Source of the DNA: Agroathelia rolfsii
Taxonomy: Eukaryota > Basidiomycota > Agaricomycetes > Amylocorticiales > Amylocorticiaceae
Assembly: GCA_018343915.1 (NCBI GenBank)
Contig: JABRWF010000005.1
Location: forward strand, 407,001 to 471,000
Direction of reading: 5' to 3'
Length of the DNA stretch: 64,000 bases
The translations under genes were made by a program, and so were the position numbers. This document shows, piece by piece, positions 48,081 to 59,441 of this stretch (position 1 is the first letter of the stretch; the number at the start of each line of letters is the position of its first letter). The notes beneath the pieces were generated by a model. The model was not told where the DNA came from and searched no databases. It was given only the letters and a program-made list of their open reading frames with translations.

Positions 48081-48585
48081 GGAGGCGGATCGCATGATAG
48101 TAAAGATGAAGGTGATAAGCAACAAAGTGCTATTTGATTTACTGATGAGCTATACATGGACTGTTATGAATGTACGAAGACGTATATGTAGGGTGTTAAC
48201 TTTCACTGCCTTCTCTTGTCATGGTGTATGAATGGATTCAAGTTTTCGAGGTATCGCATTATTTGTATAACAAGTCGCATATCTCGTTTATGCTATCAGT
48301 CATCTTGCCGCCGCTTCGGCCGAGGGTCAACAGCGGTTATCTGCACCGCACGGCCAAGAGTCCAAACCACACTGCTCATGACGAGTTATTGATGCAAACT
48401 GATGTACACTGATGCATTCACGCCTTCCGTAATAATGCCGATGAATTATCTAATAGCATCTTGCTAATGTGATTAGCGGCTAAAAGCTGCATAATAAAAC
48501 CCCCTGACCAGAATTTAACTCGGGTGGTTTGGGCTTGGAGTTGCAACCGCTTATTGCCCTCTTCACTCTTGGTTCACTTTGCGGA
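48081..48585. other. Intergenic region between the RhoGAP gene and carboxypeptidase S
   Basis: About 500 bp: 3' flank of the RhoGAP gene and promoter of the first carboxypeptidase gene. No feature seen. Confidence 0.45.
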
Positions 48586-51042
48586 ATGTCTTCGGTACCA
48601 TACACGAAATTCACGAACGAGAAGATGATCGAGGCTGAGTCTGCCCAGGACTTGCCCTCTCCAGTTGCCGCTGCGCAGCCCAAGAAGCGATGGTGGACTT
48701 GGAAGAGGATCCTGGCCTCGAGCTGCCTTGCACTCGCGATTCATAGTCATGGCCTTGATTACCTGCTGGATCGTGCTGCCTCAACGGAGGGACTCTGCCC
48801 ACAGGTTCCTGCCTTGTATCCCGCCAAAAATGCCGAACTGTTTGGAAATGTCACCCAGTTGTATGATACCGATGCTTATAAGCAACGCGCTATCTCTTGG
48901 CTTAGTGGTGCTGTCCGCGTACCGTGCGTAGACACTTGAACACCTCTTTCCTCTCCTTAACTAACACGCTTGAAATGCCATCCGCAGTACCGAATCTTAC
49001 GATACACTGGGCCCGATTGGCGTTGATCCGCGCTGGGAGGCTTTTGGGCCGTTCCATGATTACCTCTTGGCAAACTTCCCTTTGATGTGAGCCTCGGAAT
49101 GGATTTCTTAGATAGCAAGCTTGACATAGTACATTTTCAGACACTCGACATTGGAGTTGACTAAAGTCAACACATATGGGCTTGTATACCATTGGAAGGG
49201 TTCCAATCCCTCGTTGAAGCCTATATTGCTTGCTGCACACCAAGGTACTCGAACCCAATTCCCATCCTTAGTCGCTTGCTCATGAGTATCATCCGCATAA
49301 AGATGTTGTCCCTGTCCATCCTGATACGGTTAGCGAGTGGGAGCACCCACCTTACTCTGGATATTGGGATGGTAAGGAGACGTTGTCATGATTACTCGAA
49401 ATATCGGTCTGAACGAATTCACAGGCGAACGGATATGGGGTCGTGGCAGCAGCGACGACAAGGGTGGACTGATTGGTATCTTAGCATCCATCGAGACTCT
49501 TCTTGAGCAGGGCTTCGTGCCTACCCGCCCAGTTGTCCTCGCATTTGGGTTTGACGAGGAGTGTTCTGGTGGACAGGTTGGTGCCCGTTTGTTTATCCAC
49601 CAAGTGAGACCTGTAAGCTAACACAACCCTAGGGTGCAGGTCATCTTGGTCCTTATCTAGAAGAGAAATTTGGCCGTAATGGCTTCGCTATGGTCGTTGA
49701 CGAGGGTTGTGCGTATCAGACTTGCATATGTGCATCTGGGAGTCGTAATTCACTTATATCCTTCTCAAGCTGGATACCAAAAGCAGTACGGAACTGTCTT
49801 CGCCACTCCAGGTATCGCAGAGAAGGGTTACACCGATGTCAAGGTGCAAGTCTCGACACCTGGTGGTCACTCCAGTATCCCACCTCCCCATACAGTAAGT
49901 TTCTACGTCGCGTTAGTATGCATGTTTAATCTGATGAGGTTTTCAGGGCATTGGTATTCTTGCATCTCTCCTTGTGAGATTGGAAGATAACCCCATCCCA
50001 CCTCGCCTGGTGAGTTCTGCGCCTATTTCGCCAAATTCTCTACCCAGTCTCAATCAAAGTATACAGGTCCGCGATACGCCTATCTATGGTACCATCCAAT
50101 GCTATGGTGCGCATGCGGAAGACATCCCCTCTAGAGTTAAGAAAGCAATCGCTCGTTCCTTGTCGTCCGACTGGCAACTGCATAAAGTACAATCGTATTT
50201 TTTTAAACATGACAAGGGTGCCGCCTACATTGCTGGCACCACGCAAGCGATTGATATAATCAGCGGTGGCGTCAAGGCCAATGCTCTTCCGGAACTTGCA
50301 TACGCCACGGTAAATCATCGCATCTCTACCGACAGGTGTGTGTCATCCCGATCCCTCTATTATTTAATTTTACATTCTTAACCAACACTATCCGTCCAGC
50401 TCTTTGGCCGCCGTTCGAGGACGCGACACCGAGCTCCTCAAGGATCTCGCCAAGCAATACAACCTTTCCTTCACCTCCTTTGGCGAGGAAATCTCATCCG
50501 CATCTGATGCGCCCTTCCACGGCTCACTTACGCTCGGAGAGGCCTTCCACAGCGGCCTCGAGCCAGCTCCGATTACGCCCACCAAGGACGCAAAACCGTA
50601 CGCGTTACTCTCTGGAACGATTAAAACGACGTTCAACAGCTATCGTAACTTGACTGCTGAGGAGGGTGAAACGGAGAAAGGTATCAAGGTAGCCCCTGGT
50701 ATGATGACTGGAAACACGGGTATGTCAAGGATTGTTTATGTTCTTTATCCAACTGCTAAAAGTGTATTTTTCTCCTTGTGCTTGATAGACACACGTTACT
50801 ACTGGAATCTGACCGAGCACATCTTCCGGTACAACCACAAAAATGCCGGCGATGGAAGCAAGGTATTGAGTGGTGTCCACACTGTCAACGAATGTGCGTG
50901 TCAAATATATCTTTCTCTAATTCTTTTTCGCCGTTCGCTCATACCTTTTTTATATATTGCAGTTATTGAGTGGAACCAATGGGCTGAGATCATTCGCTTC
51001 TTCACGACGTTGATTTTGAATGCGGATGAGAATGAGCTTTGA
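48586..51042 (+). CDS. CPS1: Gly-X carboxypeptidase S, copy A (M20 family)
   Basis: Vacuolar zinc metallo-carboxypeptidase that removes C-terminal residues from small peptides and supports nitrogen reuse. A short cytosolic N-terminus with KKRWWTWK is followed by one signal-anchor segment, RILASSCLALAIHSHGLDYL, as in yeast Cps1. Lumenal part: ASTEGLCPQ, LLAAHQDVVPV (metal His and catalytic Asp), RIWGRGSSDDKGGLIGIL (bridging Asp), AFGFDEECSGGQG (catalytic Glu pair), TPGGHSSIPPPHTGIGILAS (dimerisation His), IDIISGGVKANALPELAYAT, and DTRYYWNLTEHIFRYN near the C-terminus with the last metal site. It ends FFTTLILNADENEL. Many short introns, all in frame; several acceptors are AAG (for example before CTGGATACCAAAAG). 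About 600 residues, usual length. The tandem copy 306 bp downstream shares the intron positions I could check. Confidence 0.93.
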
Positions 51043-51348
51043 TTAATGTACTCGTACTATATCCAGTCCATTTCTTAGCATGTACAACATTTGGCTTTGT
51101 GCTTATTTTCTTGTCAAAGGGGATTAAAGCTTCGAATTAGTCCAACAATGATTAACTTGAAAACCGGTGATTCTAGGCAGTACCTACTGATTCTGATTCA
51201 AAACGTAAACATTGCTAGTGAATTACTTGGGGTTTATCTTATCATTTTCTACTAACTTGCCGTGAAAATTCAACCTTGAGCCGCTGCCGCATTTGCGCCG
51301 AATCATGATGCAATCCTCCTGTAGACTCGGGGGGGGGGGGTCTCGCCA
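51043..51348. other. Spacer between tandem carboxypeptidase S genes
   Basis: 306 bp that must hold the terminator of copy A and the promoter of copy B. A run of eleven G residues lies at about 51330-51340, just before the second start codon. Confidence 0.5.
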
Positions 51349-53782
51349 ATGACCATCATGTCTAATGAACCGTACGAAAGAGTTTGCCGTGATAAACAAC
51401 CTCTCCCTAGTGGCTTGAATAACACTCTGAGGAAGTCCAAAAAAGAACGGTCCATATGGAGAACGCTCTTTGCTACGGTGTCTCTTGCAGTCCTACTTCA
51501 TCATGGTTCAAGCATCCTACTTGACCATATGGCTTCGACGGAGGGTCTCTGCCCGCAGGCCCCTGAGCTTCTTCCGCAGAAGAATGCACAGATTTTTGGA
51601 AGTCTTACGCAACTGTACCACACTAACGTATATAAGGCCAAAGCCATCTCTTGGCTTAGCGGCGCTGTCCGTATTCCGTACGACTCAATGCTTCACCTTA
51701 TTTCTCCGCGCGTCATTTTGAGTGTGCCCTACCAGAACTGAATCCTTTGATACCTCGGGCCCGGTGGGCGAAGATCCACATTGGGAAATTTTTGCGTCTT
51801 TCCATGACTATCTCTCTAATAGTTTCCCATCAGTGTACATGAATTTCTTTGCCATATAAATATATCGATATTCACTTGTTATGCAGACATGCGACACTAG
51901 AGGTGACCAAAGTCAACACATATGGACTTGTATTCCACTGGAAGGGTTCAGATGCATCCCTCAAGCCTTTGCTGCTCGCTGCTCATCAAGGTAAATACAA
52001 CTTCATATATATATATCACTGGACGGACTTAAGTTTCTTGGTCCAGATGTTGTTCCTGTGCACCCTGATACTTTCGATCAATGGATCCACCCGCCCTACT
52101 CCGGATATTGGGATGGTGAGCTTTTTTTTTTTTTCTTTTTTTTTTTTGGAGATCAGCGTAACGGTTTTTGAATATTGATATAATCGTTTGTAGGCCAAAG
52201 AATTTGGGGGAGGGGAAGCCTAGACAACAAGAGCTGTCTTATTGGTATCTTGGGGACCATCGAAGCCCTCTTGGAGCGAGGCTTCATCCCAACTCGCTCT
52301 ATTGTCCTTGCATTTGGTTTCGACGAGGAGTCGAAAGGCACGGAGGTTCATTTCCATCCATAGCTTAGATCGGTATCCAGGCTCTGATGAAATCGAATAT
52401 TAGGGTGCTGGACACTTGAGTGTTTACCTGGAAGAACGGTTTGGCAAGAATGGATTTGCCATGCTCGTTGATGAGGGGTGTAGGTTCAAATGATTAACTT
52501 GTCTCCTAGGCCTCGTTCTCAAGGGTGACATCAGCTAGATTTCAGCAACAATATGGAACAACCTTTTCGTTCCCTGGTGTCGCGGAAAAAGGCTTTACGA
52601 ATATCAAATTGCAGGTTACAACGCCGGGTGGTCATTCCAGCATTCCACCGCCCCATACTGTGAGTACGTCATTGTATGCTCTGTGAATATAATTTAGAAA
52701 AATCCGTTCAGGGCATCGGAATTTTATCTGCCCTTCTGGTAGAGCTAGAGGCGCATCCAATTATTCCGCATTTAGTGAGTGCACCACTTTATCGACCCCT
52801 ACGATTGTAGATTAATGTGTAATAGACCCGCAACACACCTATCTATAGCACTGTTCAATGCTTTGGTGCGCACGCCCAGAGCCTTCCTTCGCGAATCAAA
52901 AAAGCCATTGCACGCTCTATCAACTCAGATAGGCAGCTTAAGAGGGTTGAAAAACACTTTTTTAAGCACGACAAGACAACTTCTACAATTGCTAGCACCA
53001 CTCAAGCTATCGACGTCATCCAAGGTGGTGTCAAAGCCAATGCCCTACCCGAATTGGCATATGCCATCGTAAATCACCGGATTGCTAGTGATAGGTGAGC
53101 CCAGCTTGGTGCAATTCCTTTATTGGCTGCTCAACTTGTCTCCAGCTCACTTAAAGCCATTGAGGAGCGTTATATTGAACTTCTTCAACACCAAGCACAA
53201 CATTATAATCTATCGTTCCTACCGTTTGGAAACAGAGTGGAACCAGAGTCAGAGGATCCTTTCTATGGCATTCTGAAAGTGAATCATACAGCACCCAATG
53301 GCGGCCTTGCACCCTCTAGAGTTACCCCTATAGGAGACGCAAAACCTTTCCAACTACTCTCTGGCACGATCAAGGCAACTTTCAATACATATCGTGGGCT
53401 AACCACCACAGAGGGTGAAACCGAAAAAGGCATCAAAGTTGCACCCAGCGCGCTCACAGGCAATACAGGCAAGCAACTATCTTACCTGACTGGGTTCTAT
53501 CATGTTTATCGGAGCCCATAACCTTTTCCATAGACACGCGTTTTTACTGGAATTTAACAGAACACATTTTCCGCTACAGTCATCACAATACAGGTGATGG
53601 CAGTCAAGCGCTTGGTGCCGCTCATGCTGCTAATGAATGTACGTATAGAATGTTGAATTAACTTTCTGGCACGTTTGCTAATGCCCTATTTGTGAATTGC
53701 AGTCATTGAGTGGGACCATTGGGCGGAAACGATCCAGTTTTTCACGACTTTGATTTTAAACGCTGACGAAAACGAACTATGA
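51349..53782 (+). CDS. Gly-X carboxypeptidase S, copy B (M20 family)
   Basis: Tandem paralogue of the gene just upstream, same strand, same layout and same intron positions where checked. N-terminal anchor RTLFATVSLAVLLHHGSSIL then MASTEGLCPQ. Catalytic sites: LLAAHQDVVPV across an intron, RIWGRGSLDNKSCLIGIL, AFGFDEESKGTEGAGH, TPGGHSSIPPPHTGIGIL, VIQGGVKANALPELAY, DTRFYWNLTEHIFRYSHH, ending FFTTLILNADENEL. The bridging Asp is kept, but the next residues differ from copy A (SLDNKS instead of SSDDKG), as in aminoacylase-type members that have DMK there. No stop or shift interrupts the frame, so it is likely active. An intron with a long T-run (52125-52146) follows YSGYWDG. The start could be M51349 or the second Met three codons on. 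Confidence 0.9.
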
Positions 53783-54039
53783 GGGAGAATATATGTTAAA
53801 TTCTTTCTATATTTGTTGAGAACTTTTATTTCTTTACGGAGACAAAACGAATGTGTACGATAGTATCCATGTTGGAGTACCAACTGAATGCCAAAGATTG
53901 AGTGGAGACTGAGCTGTGGCACCAATTGTGGCTGAGAAATTTCGGTGTTGCACCTGCACTTGCTTGTCCCACTTGCAATTCCCAAGTCCTCCCCCGACCC
54001 CTTCATTTATATTCTCTTCTCAGGCTTTTGGGTGTGCAA
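53783..54039. other. Intergenic region upstream of mL44
   Basis: About 260 bp between copy B and the mL44 gene. A CAAT-like CCAATTG and a pyrimidine-rich stretch precede the start codon. Nothing else seen. Confidence 0.4.
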
Positions 54040-55304
54040 ATGCGCCATGCATCGCAACGACTGGTTTCCAACACGGCCAAGAAGACGGCCATCTCAACCT
54101 CTCATCTAAAGCAGTTCCCACCTAAAGAGGCCCTCTTCAAGCACGGCCAGTTCCCGTCGCAGTTCTCGCCAGATGTATGGCCGTCACTGCAGCCGCCAAC
54201 TCCTGCAGCGCTGAGTGCATTTGCGCACCGCTTAGGCCTCGCGCCAATTCTCGACACGCCCGCGCTCACACAGCAAGTGTGTACGCACCCGTCGTTTGTG
54301 CCGTTTCACCAGCGTTACTACCCCAATGAGACCGCACCGGCGAGCAATGCGCAGCTTGCTGCTCTTGGAAATTCGCTCATGGGTTTGTTTGCGAGCGAGT
54401 TTCTGCATGCACAATACCCGTACATTCCAACGCGAGTATTGAAGGCACTCGTGACCGCCCACGTCGGGCCCTTGACCACTGCGACCGTCGCACAAGAAAT
54501 GGGTGCACAGTCATTACTGCGATGGCACCGCGCAGTATGTATTGTTTTTTTAAATATGATGTGGCTATTGTAGGCTAAACTCTCTTTCTTTGCGCGAAAT
54601 GTAGGCCATGTCACCCACAAAACCCTCCCTCTTGCACTCGGACGCGCTCGCGTCAATACCGCGAGCATTGACCGGTCTCATATACCAAAAACGATCTCTC
54701 CTCTCCGCGCGTAAATTCGTGCATGCTTTTTTCATGAGTCGGCAAGTCGACATCCGTAGCATGCTCAAGTTCTCAAATCCCAAGATGGCACTTGCCGAGG
54801 CCGTCGAACGATACCAACGGGCACCTCCCAAGTCGAGGTGAGTCTTTCTTGCACTACTTCACAGCTGATGTTCTTATTTTGTTGCGTCGTCTGTGTAATT
54901 TGATTCACTAACCGAAATCTCTTCTCCCTATCTTCGTACACAGATTGCTAAAAGAAACTGGTCGATACTCCAACTCACCCATCTATGTGGTTGGCATTTT
55001 CTCCGGTGCAGACAAGCTTGGAGAAGGTTTCGGCTCATCGCTCAAAATGGCAGAATACCGCGCTGCTGAGGACTCGCTCCACCGGCTTTTCCTCACCCGC
55101 ACGCCAGAGAACCTCATCCAACTCCCATCTTCGACGTTTGCTTCGTCTGGGGGAGACATCCTTGCTAACCTATTCGAAGAGGGAGATGTGGCTGCTGAGG
55201 AAGGCGCATATGAGCCCAGTGTGTTGCCAGAGATTGATCTCATGTATGCTAGCAGTGGGCGCAGCAAGGTGATGGTCGAGGGTAGAAAGCCCTCCTCTAG
55301 TTGA
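54040..55304 (+). CDS. MRPL3: Large-subunit mitochondrial ribosomal protein mL44
   Basis: RNase III-fold protein of the mitochondrial 54S/39S ribosomal subunit (yeast Mrpl3, human MRPL44). Three exons: 54040-54534, about 54605-54839 and about 54945-55304, with GTATGT..TAG and GTGAGT..CAG introns. The N-terminus MRHASQRLVSNTAKKTAIST is basic and hydroxylated, fitting a mitochondrial presequence. The RNase III-like domain contains THPSFVPFHQRYYPNE, NAQLAALGNSLMGLFASEFL and PRALTGLIYQKRSLLSARKF; the acidic catalytic residues of true RNase III are not seen, as expected. The dsRNA-binding part has NSPIYVVGIFSGADKLGEGF then SLKMAEYRAAEDSLHRLFLT. It ends in an acidic, Ser-rich tail. About 360 residues. 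Confidence 0.92.
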
Positions 55305-58005
55305 GGGGCAAAATGGCATGCCTATGCTATGAGATGTCGCGTTACAGGGGGGATATGATATCATCGCATCTAGATGCATTGCGTTACGAACGTCCATCTG
55401 TGACTTCTTATTTGATCAATTTTCGTATGAATAGAATATTTCTAATATACAGATTCACACTTATCATGTTTGAGTCGTGACCATGATTATCATGGCCCTG
55501 TAAACTACGACCAAACCCGAACGGCTATGATTATCAATTGTCTTTATCAGATGAAAGAGACAGATGCGACATCGGCGCTCTAGTGATCCTTGTGCACAAT
55601 GTGGAAACCCGCTAAGGACGACGATCGTCAAAACGGCAGAGTAACGAACCTGACCGCCACAGAACGGCACGATGGACAACGAGCTATAATACGACGGCGG
55701 TCTTGTTCGCCGAAGATCCAGAGGTACACTGATGCACACGAAGATGACGCTAAGGAGCGCACGAGTTGCTTCGCAAGTCTTTCGCTGTGCCAGTGACAAA
55801 TACAACCCAGACCGCAGCTGCCCATCCGTCCATTTTCCAAGTACATACAACTACAGTCAGAATGACGTTCCAGAGCCTCTGGTGCTGAATACTCGGCTTT
55901 CTGCCTTAGTTTTGCGATATGTGTTTTGAACATTGCATTGACTACAATTTAAACAAATCGATTTAATATAGAATTAACACGATATTATAATATGCTATTG
56001 CTTCTCTATTAAAGCTTTGTTATACGGCGGCGGTGGACCCTTATAACAAGAACCAGCATCACCATGATTATTGATAGATCCCTAAACGTCGCTACTGTAG
56101 GCTCCCAGCCAGGCTATGCTAGACCGTTCCATACCGATTCCATCAACTAGTATCAAGTGAGCGTGAGTGCACTCTGTCTTGGCATCCGGACCTGACTGGG
56201 CCTGATTTATTCAAGTTTGGTAGGTCATGGTACATCCGAGATGGATTGACACAAGGGACCGCGCCGTTCATCTAGATTAGTGTAACAGCCTGAGGCTGGT
56301 CATTTCACATGCAGCTTCAAATATCCTAATTTTCCCTTATGTCATTACACACTACACTTTCCTCATCGTTCAAACCCACATTACACTTATTTTATTTACA
56401 GTACATTATGCGGTACATAAACGTATATATACAATACAATTAAAATAAAAAGCAAGCTCACATAATGATATATGATAGTCGATCACTTACACTCACCGGC
56501 ATACCTGCGCACGTTCATTAGCCTTACCATCACGGACCGCTGTAATTTTCCAGTTCGTTGCAACCTGTTCACGCCATGATTTCTTTGTTCAAGTGTAAAC
56601 ACCGCCCATCTACTATTTACTACCCGACTGGGGCCCAAGTGGTATTGTGCTTCAAGTTCTTGTCTCTTTCCATTTTATGATCCGAGACTAAGATTCCGAG
56701 TGTATCTTCGATTGATCTGGACCTATCAGTTAGCATATGACCCAACTCGCGGCGCCTGATTTCTGACTTAGGACCGGAGCTTGACTCCCACCGTGCCATC
56801 TGACTTTTCTGTAATATATCTACAAGGCGCACATTGATGCGTCCTGGCAAGTTATGGCCGATGATACAATAAAATAACGCAGGAAACTTGAATATCTGGC
56901 CCTTTTATCGTACTAATCTAATTATCCATCTTGGCTTGGACTAGAAAATGCTCCGACAGTACTATTACTTCTGCTGGCGCTCCCAGTCATCAGATTTTAA
57001 CAAGAATAGGAATATTGATAGTAAGGTAGGCGTCATCAAAAAGTGGCATCCCTTGTTAGGGCTAGCAAAGAACAAAAAACTCTACTACTTGCTCAATTTC
57101 AACTATTTCTTGATTCCCTATCACCAATTTGTAGAAAATACATATACACTTAATTTGATCATAAGTAATTTGAAAATGTTGAGGATTGAACAAGTAGTAG
57201 GGGAATTTTCTTCGGGCAACACTAAGAGGGGGCGCCACTTTTTGATGGCGTCTACCTTATCAGTTAGCAAGCCCTCTGTTATGACCTGGGCTGTAGTCTC
57301 AGCTTTCTCGCTATTGTATATGGCCTAAGGCCGCCCATTGGGTCGGAATGACCGTGCGCCGATCCAACGTGATCGAACGCCATCCAAAGTTTCCATAAGA
57401 GGGAACTACCATCAATCAGTGTTTAGCAATTGATTCGCAGGCCATCGTGAATTATATTCTGACTAGTCAGAAGTCCACACCTTGAAATTGAGTAGAGTTC
57501 ATCCTACGCTTAATCACTGTGTAACACTACCAGCGGTAGAAGTGGGATATCTTGTCTAGCCCAAAAGTACGCTGGCTGAAGCCAAGGGCTGATAGTCAGA
57601 AGCTGTGGTCCCTCAATGCATCAGTCCTATTTCTTTTTAATAATTTTCTAAAGCTACGGAGGGGAAGCTACTCAACTGAACTCGCACCTTGAAAAACACC
57701 GGATCTGCATATATTTAGATTAGCCATTTACTCAATGTGGACGTAGATGGCTGGGCGGTACACTTCATTGCAATGAGATGTGCCTTTATCTCCTGCCAAT
57801 ATAATTCTAAGTACGTCACCTGAGCCGCTGAAGAAAAGAACATACGTGGACTCGGACAGCAAGGCATTCATGGATTAAACGCCGGTTCAGAATAATGTGC
57901 CAGTAAAAGAGTATAAAGGCGAGGGCAATGTGCCAGAAAAATATCAGCATCAGCTGCATTTTCTACTGTTTGAACTCACATTCAACTCTTTTCCCAACCT
58001 CTACC
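55305..58005. other. Long gene-poor AT-rich region
   Basis: About 2.7 kb with no gene I can support. Two open frames are worth noting: minus 56850-56620 (charged, helical-looking: SEIRRRELGHMLTDRSRS) and plus 56948-57328 (hydrophobic and AT-rich). Neither shows a family or splice signals. Pyrimidine- and AT-rich sequence near 56350-56460. The last 100 bp hold the promoter of the actinoporin-like gene. Confidence 0.4.
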
Positions 58006-58745
58006 ATGTCTGTCATCGGAATCCTTACTACTATCCTCTCTGGTGTCGAGCTTGCTGCAAAGATTGGCGAAGTATGCACCTCCCATTCCAATTCGTTCAT
58101 CTAAACATATCTGTGTTGGGAAAATGGACTCATCTTTCTTTCTTCTTTTTTGTATCTTAGGTTGCTCAAAAGATCATTCCGGACGCACCCAAGGACCTCA
58201 AGGATAAGTACCGCTGGATTCAGTGCACAGTCAAGAACGAGACGCAGTTCGATCTGCTGCTCGAAGGTACTTATTTTGATTCGGGTCGCTACTGGACCGC
58301 GCCAGGTAGCATCGGTAACTTCGACCAACTCGTGTTCTCCTGCTGCAATGGGGACAACTCGATATTGACGGGTGTCAGCGGCGGTAATGCTTTGCGCCTT
58401 TCGCTCGACAGTGAACATTACTATGACTTTGCTCTGGTAAGTATGCAACCACTGTTCAGCGTCCCTAGTAGCTCGATTCCGGTGGCTCAGAGAATGACTT
58501 ATTTCATGCTTCTGTAATAGGGATGGACCAACCCAACTGCCGGCGCCTTTAAGGCTGGCGTCGTCGAATCCAACAGTGCTAAGGAGGGATATGAGAAAGC
58601 GAGTGAGACTGGTGGATCAATTATGTCTTCAAGTGTGTTTGTGGGGAAGGACAAGGATGGCAAGGAAGCAAAATTCAAGATCCACATCTCAGCTGCGCCA
58701 GGCCCCGCAACCTTGTACGTCGTGAAGCAGATTTTGGTTGCATAG
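58006..58745 (+). CDS. Actinoporin-like protein
   Basis: Small protein of about 190 residues that resembles the sea-anemone cytolysin (actinoporin) fold, members of which occur in fungi. Three exons with introns GTATGC..TAG and GTAAGT..TAG. The N-terminus (SVIGILTTILSGVELAAKIG) can form an amphipathic helix like the membrane-inserting helix of actinoporins. Then a beta-rich body: CTVKNETQFDLLLEGTYFDS, an SGRYW turn, LTGVSGGNALRLSLD, a YYDFALGWTNP segment that fits the aromatic membrane-binding region, and KFKIHISAAP near the end. No secretion signal is seen, which is also true of many fungal defence proteins stored in the cytosol. The family call rests on the order of short motifs recalled by eye and is tentative; an unrelated beta-sandwich lectin is the main alternative. 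No breaks seen. Confidence 0.55.
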
Positions 58746-59441
58746 TATTTCCAGTGGACTCCAAATGAGGATGTACGTCAATGCATAGGGGTTGTGTCAA
58801 TCATTGCAAACATATGTACTATCGTCGCTGTGCCAGTGAATATTTGATTGGATTGAGTTAGGGTTGTTGTTGAAAACGAACTCTGCGTAAAGTCCAGGTC
58901 ATAATGGCACTAGCGCACAGCAATATTTCAGAAAGGAGATCATTTGTAGCGTCTGACTCAGTCGGAACACCAGATAAATGCTGAGGATGATACACTGGTC
59001 GTTTGATCGGGCCACGACCCGCTAGGAGGCGTAAGCGGAGTTTCAATATTTCAATTTGACACAACATCGTGGATTGTTTAGTCACTGTACCAACATACAG
59101 CAAACGGTGCATATAGACGACGCAAACATCAGATATATGCAACGGCCGAATGAGTACCCAATATTTGGATTTCGATGTTGAAATTGGATGATTGCTAATT
59201 ATTCTCCATTCTATCTGACGCATTCACACATGGGGCTTTCAGCGCATACCGTCATTTTATTTCTAAATGCATAGTGGTATAATATGGTGTATACATAGAA
59301 GTACAATACTCTTTTGAAGGGTGGTAAGAGAGAGAGAAAATCTACATCTGATCAGGGAAAGAAACGGCCCATGAAGACAATGCCAGTAAGGCAAACCTAA
59401 TGATGACAAAAATGATAAGAGGCGAAAGGGAAGAAAGCCAT
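58746..59441. other. Convergent intergenic region
   Basis: About 700 bp between the 3' ends of the actinoporin-like gene (+) and the isocitrate-lyase-family gene (-). A minus open frame (59223-58858) shows no similarity. Nothing else seen. Confidence 0.45.
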
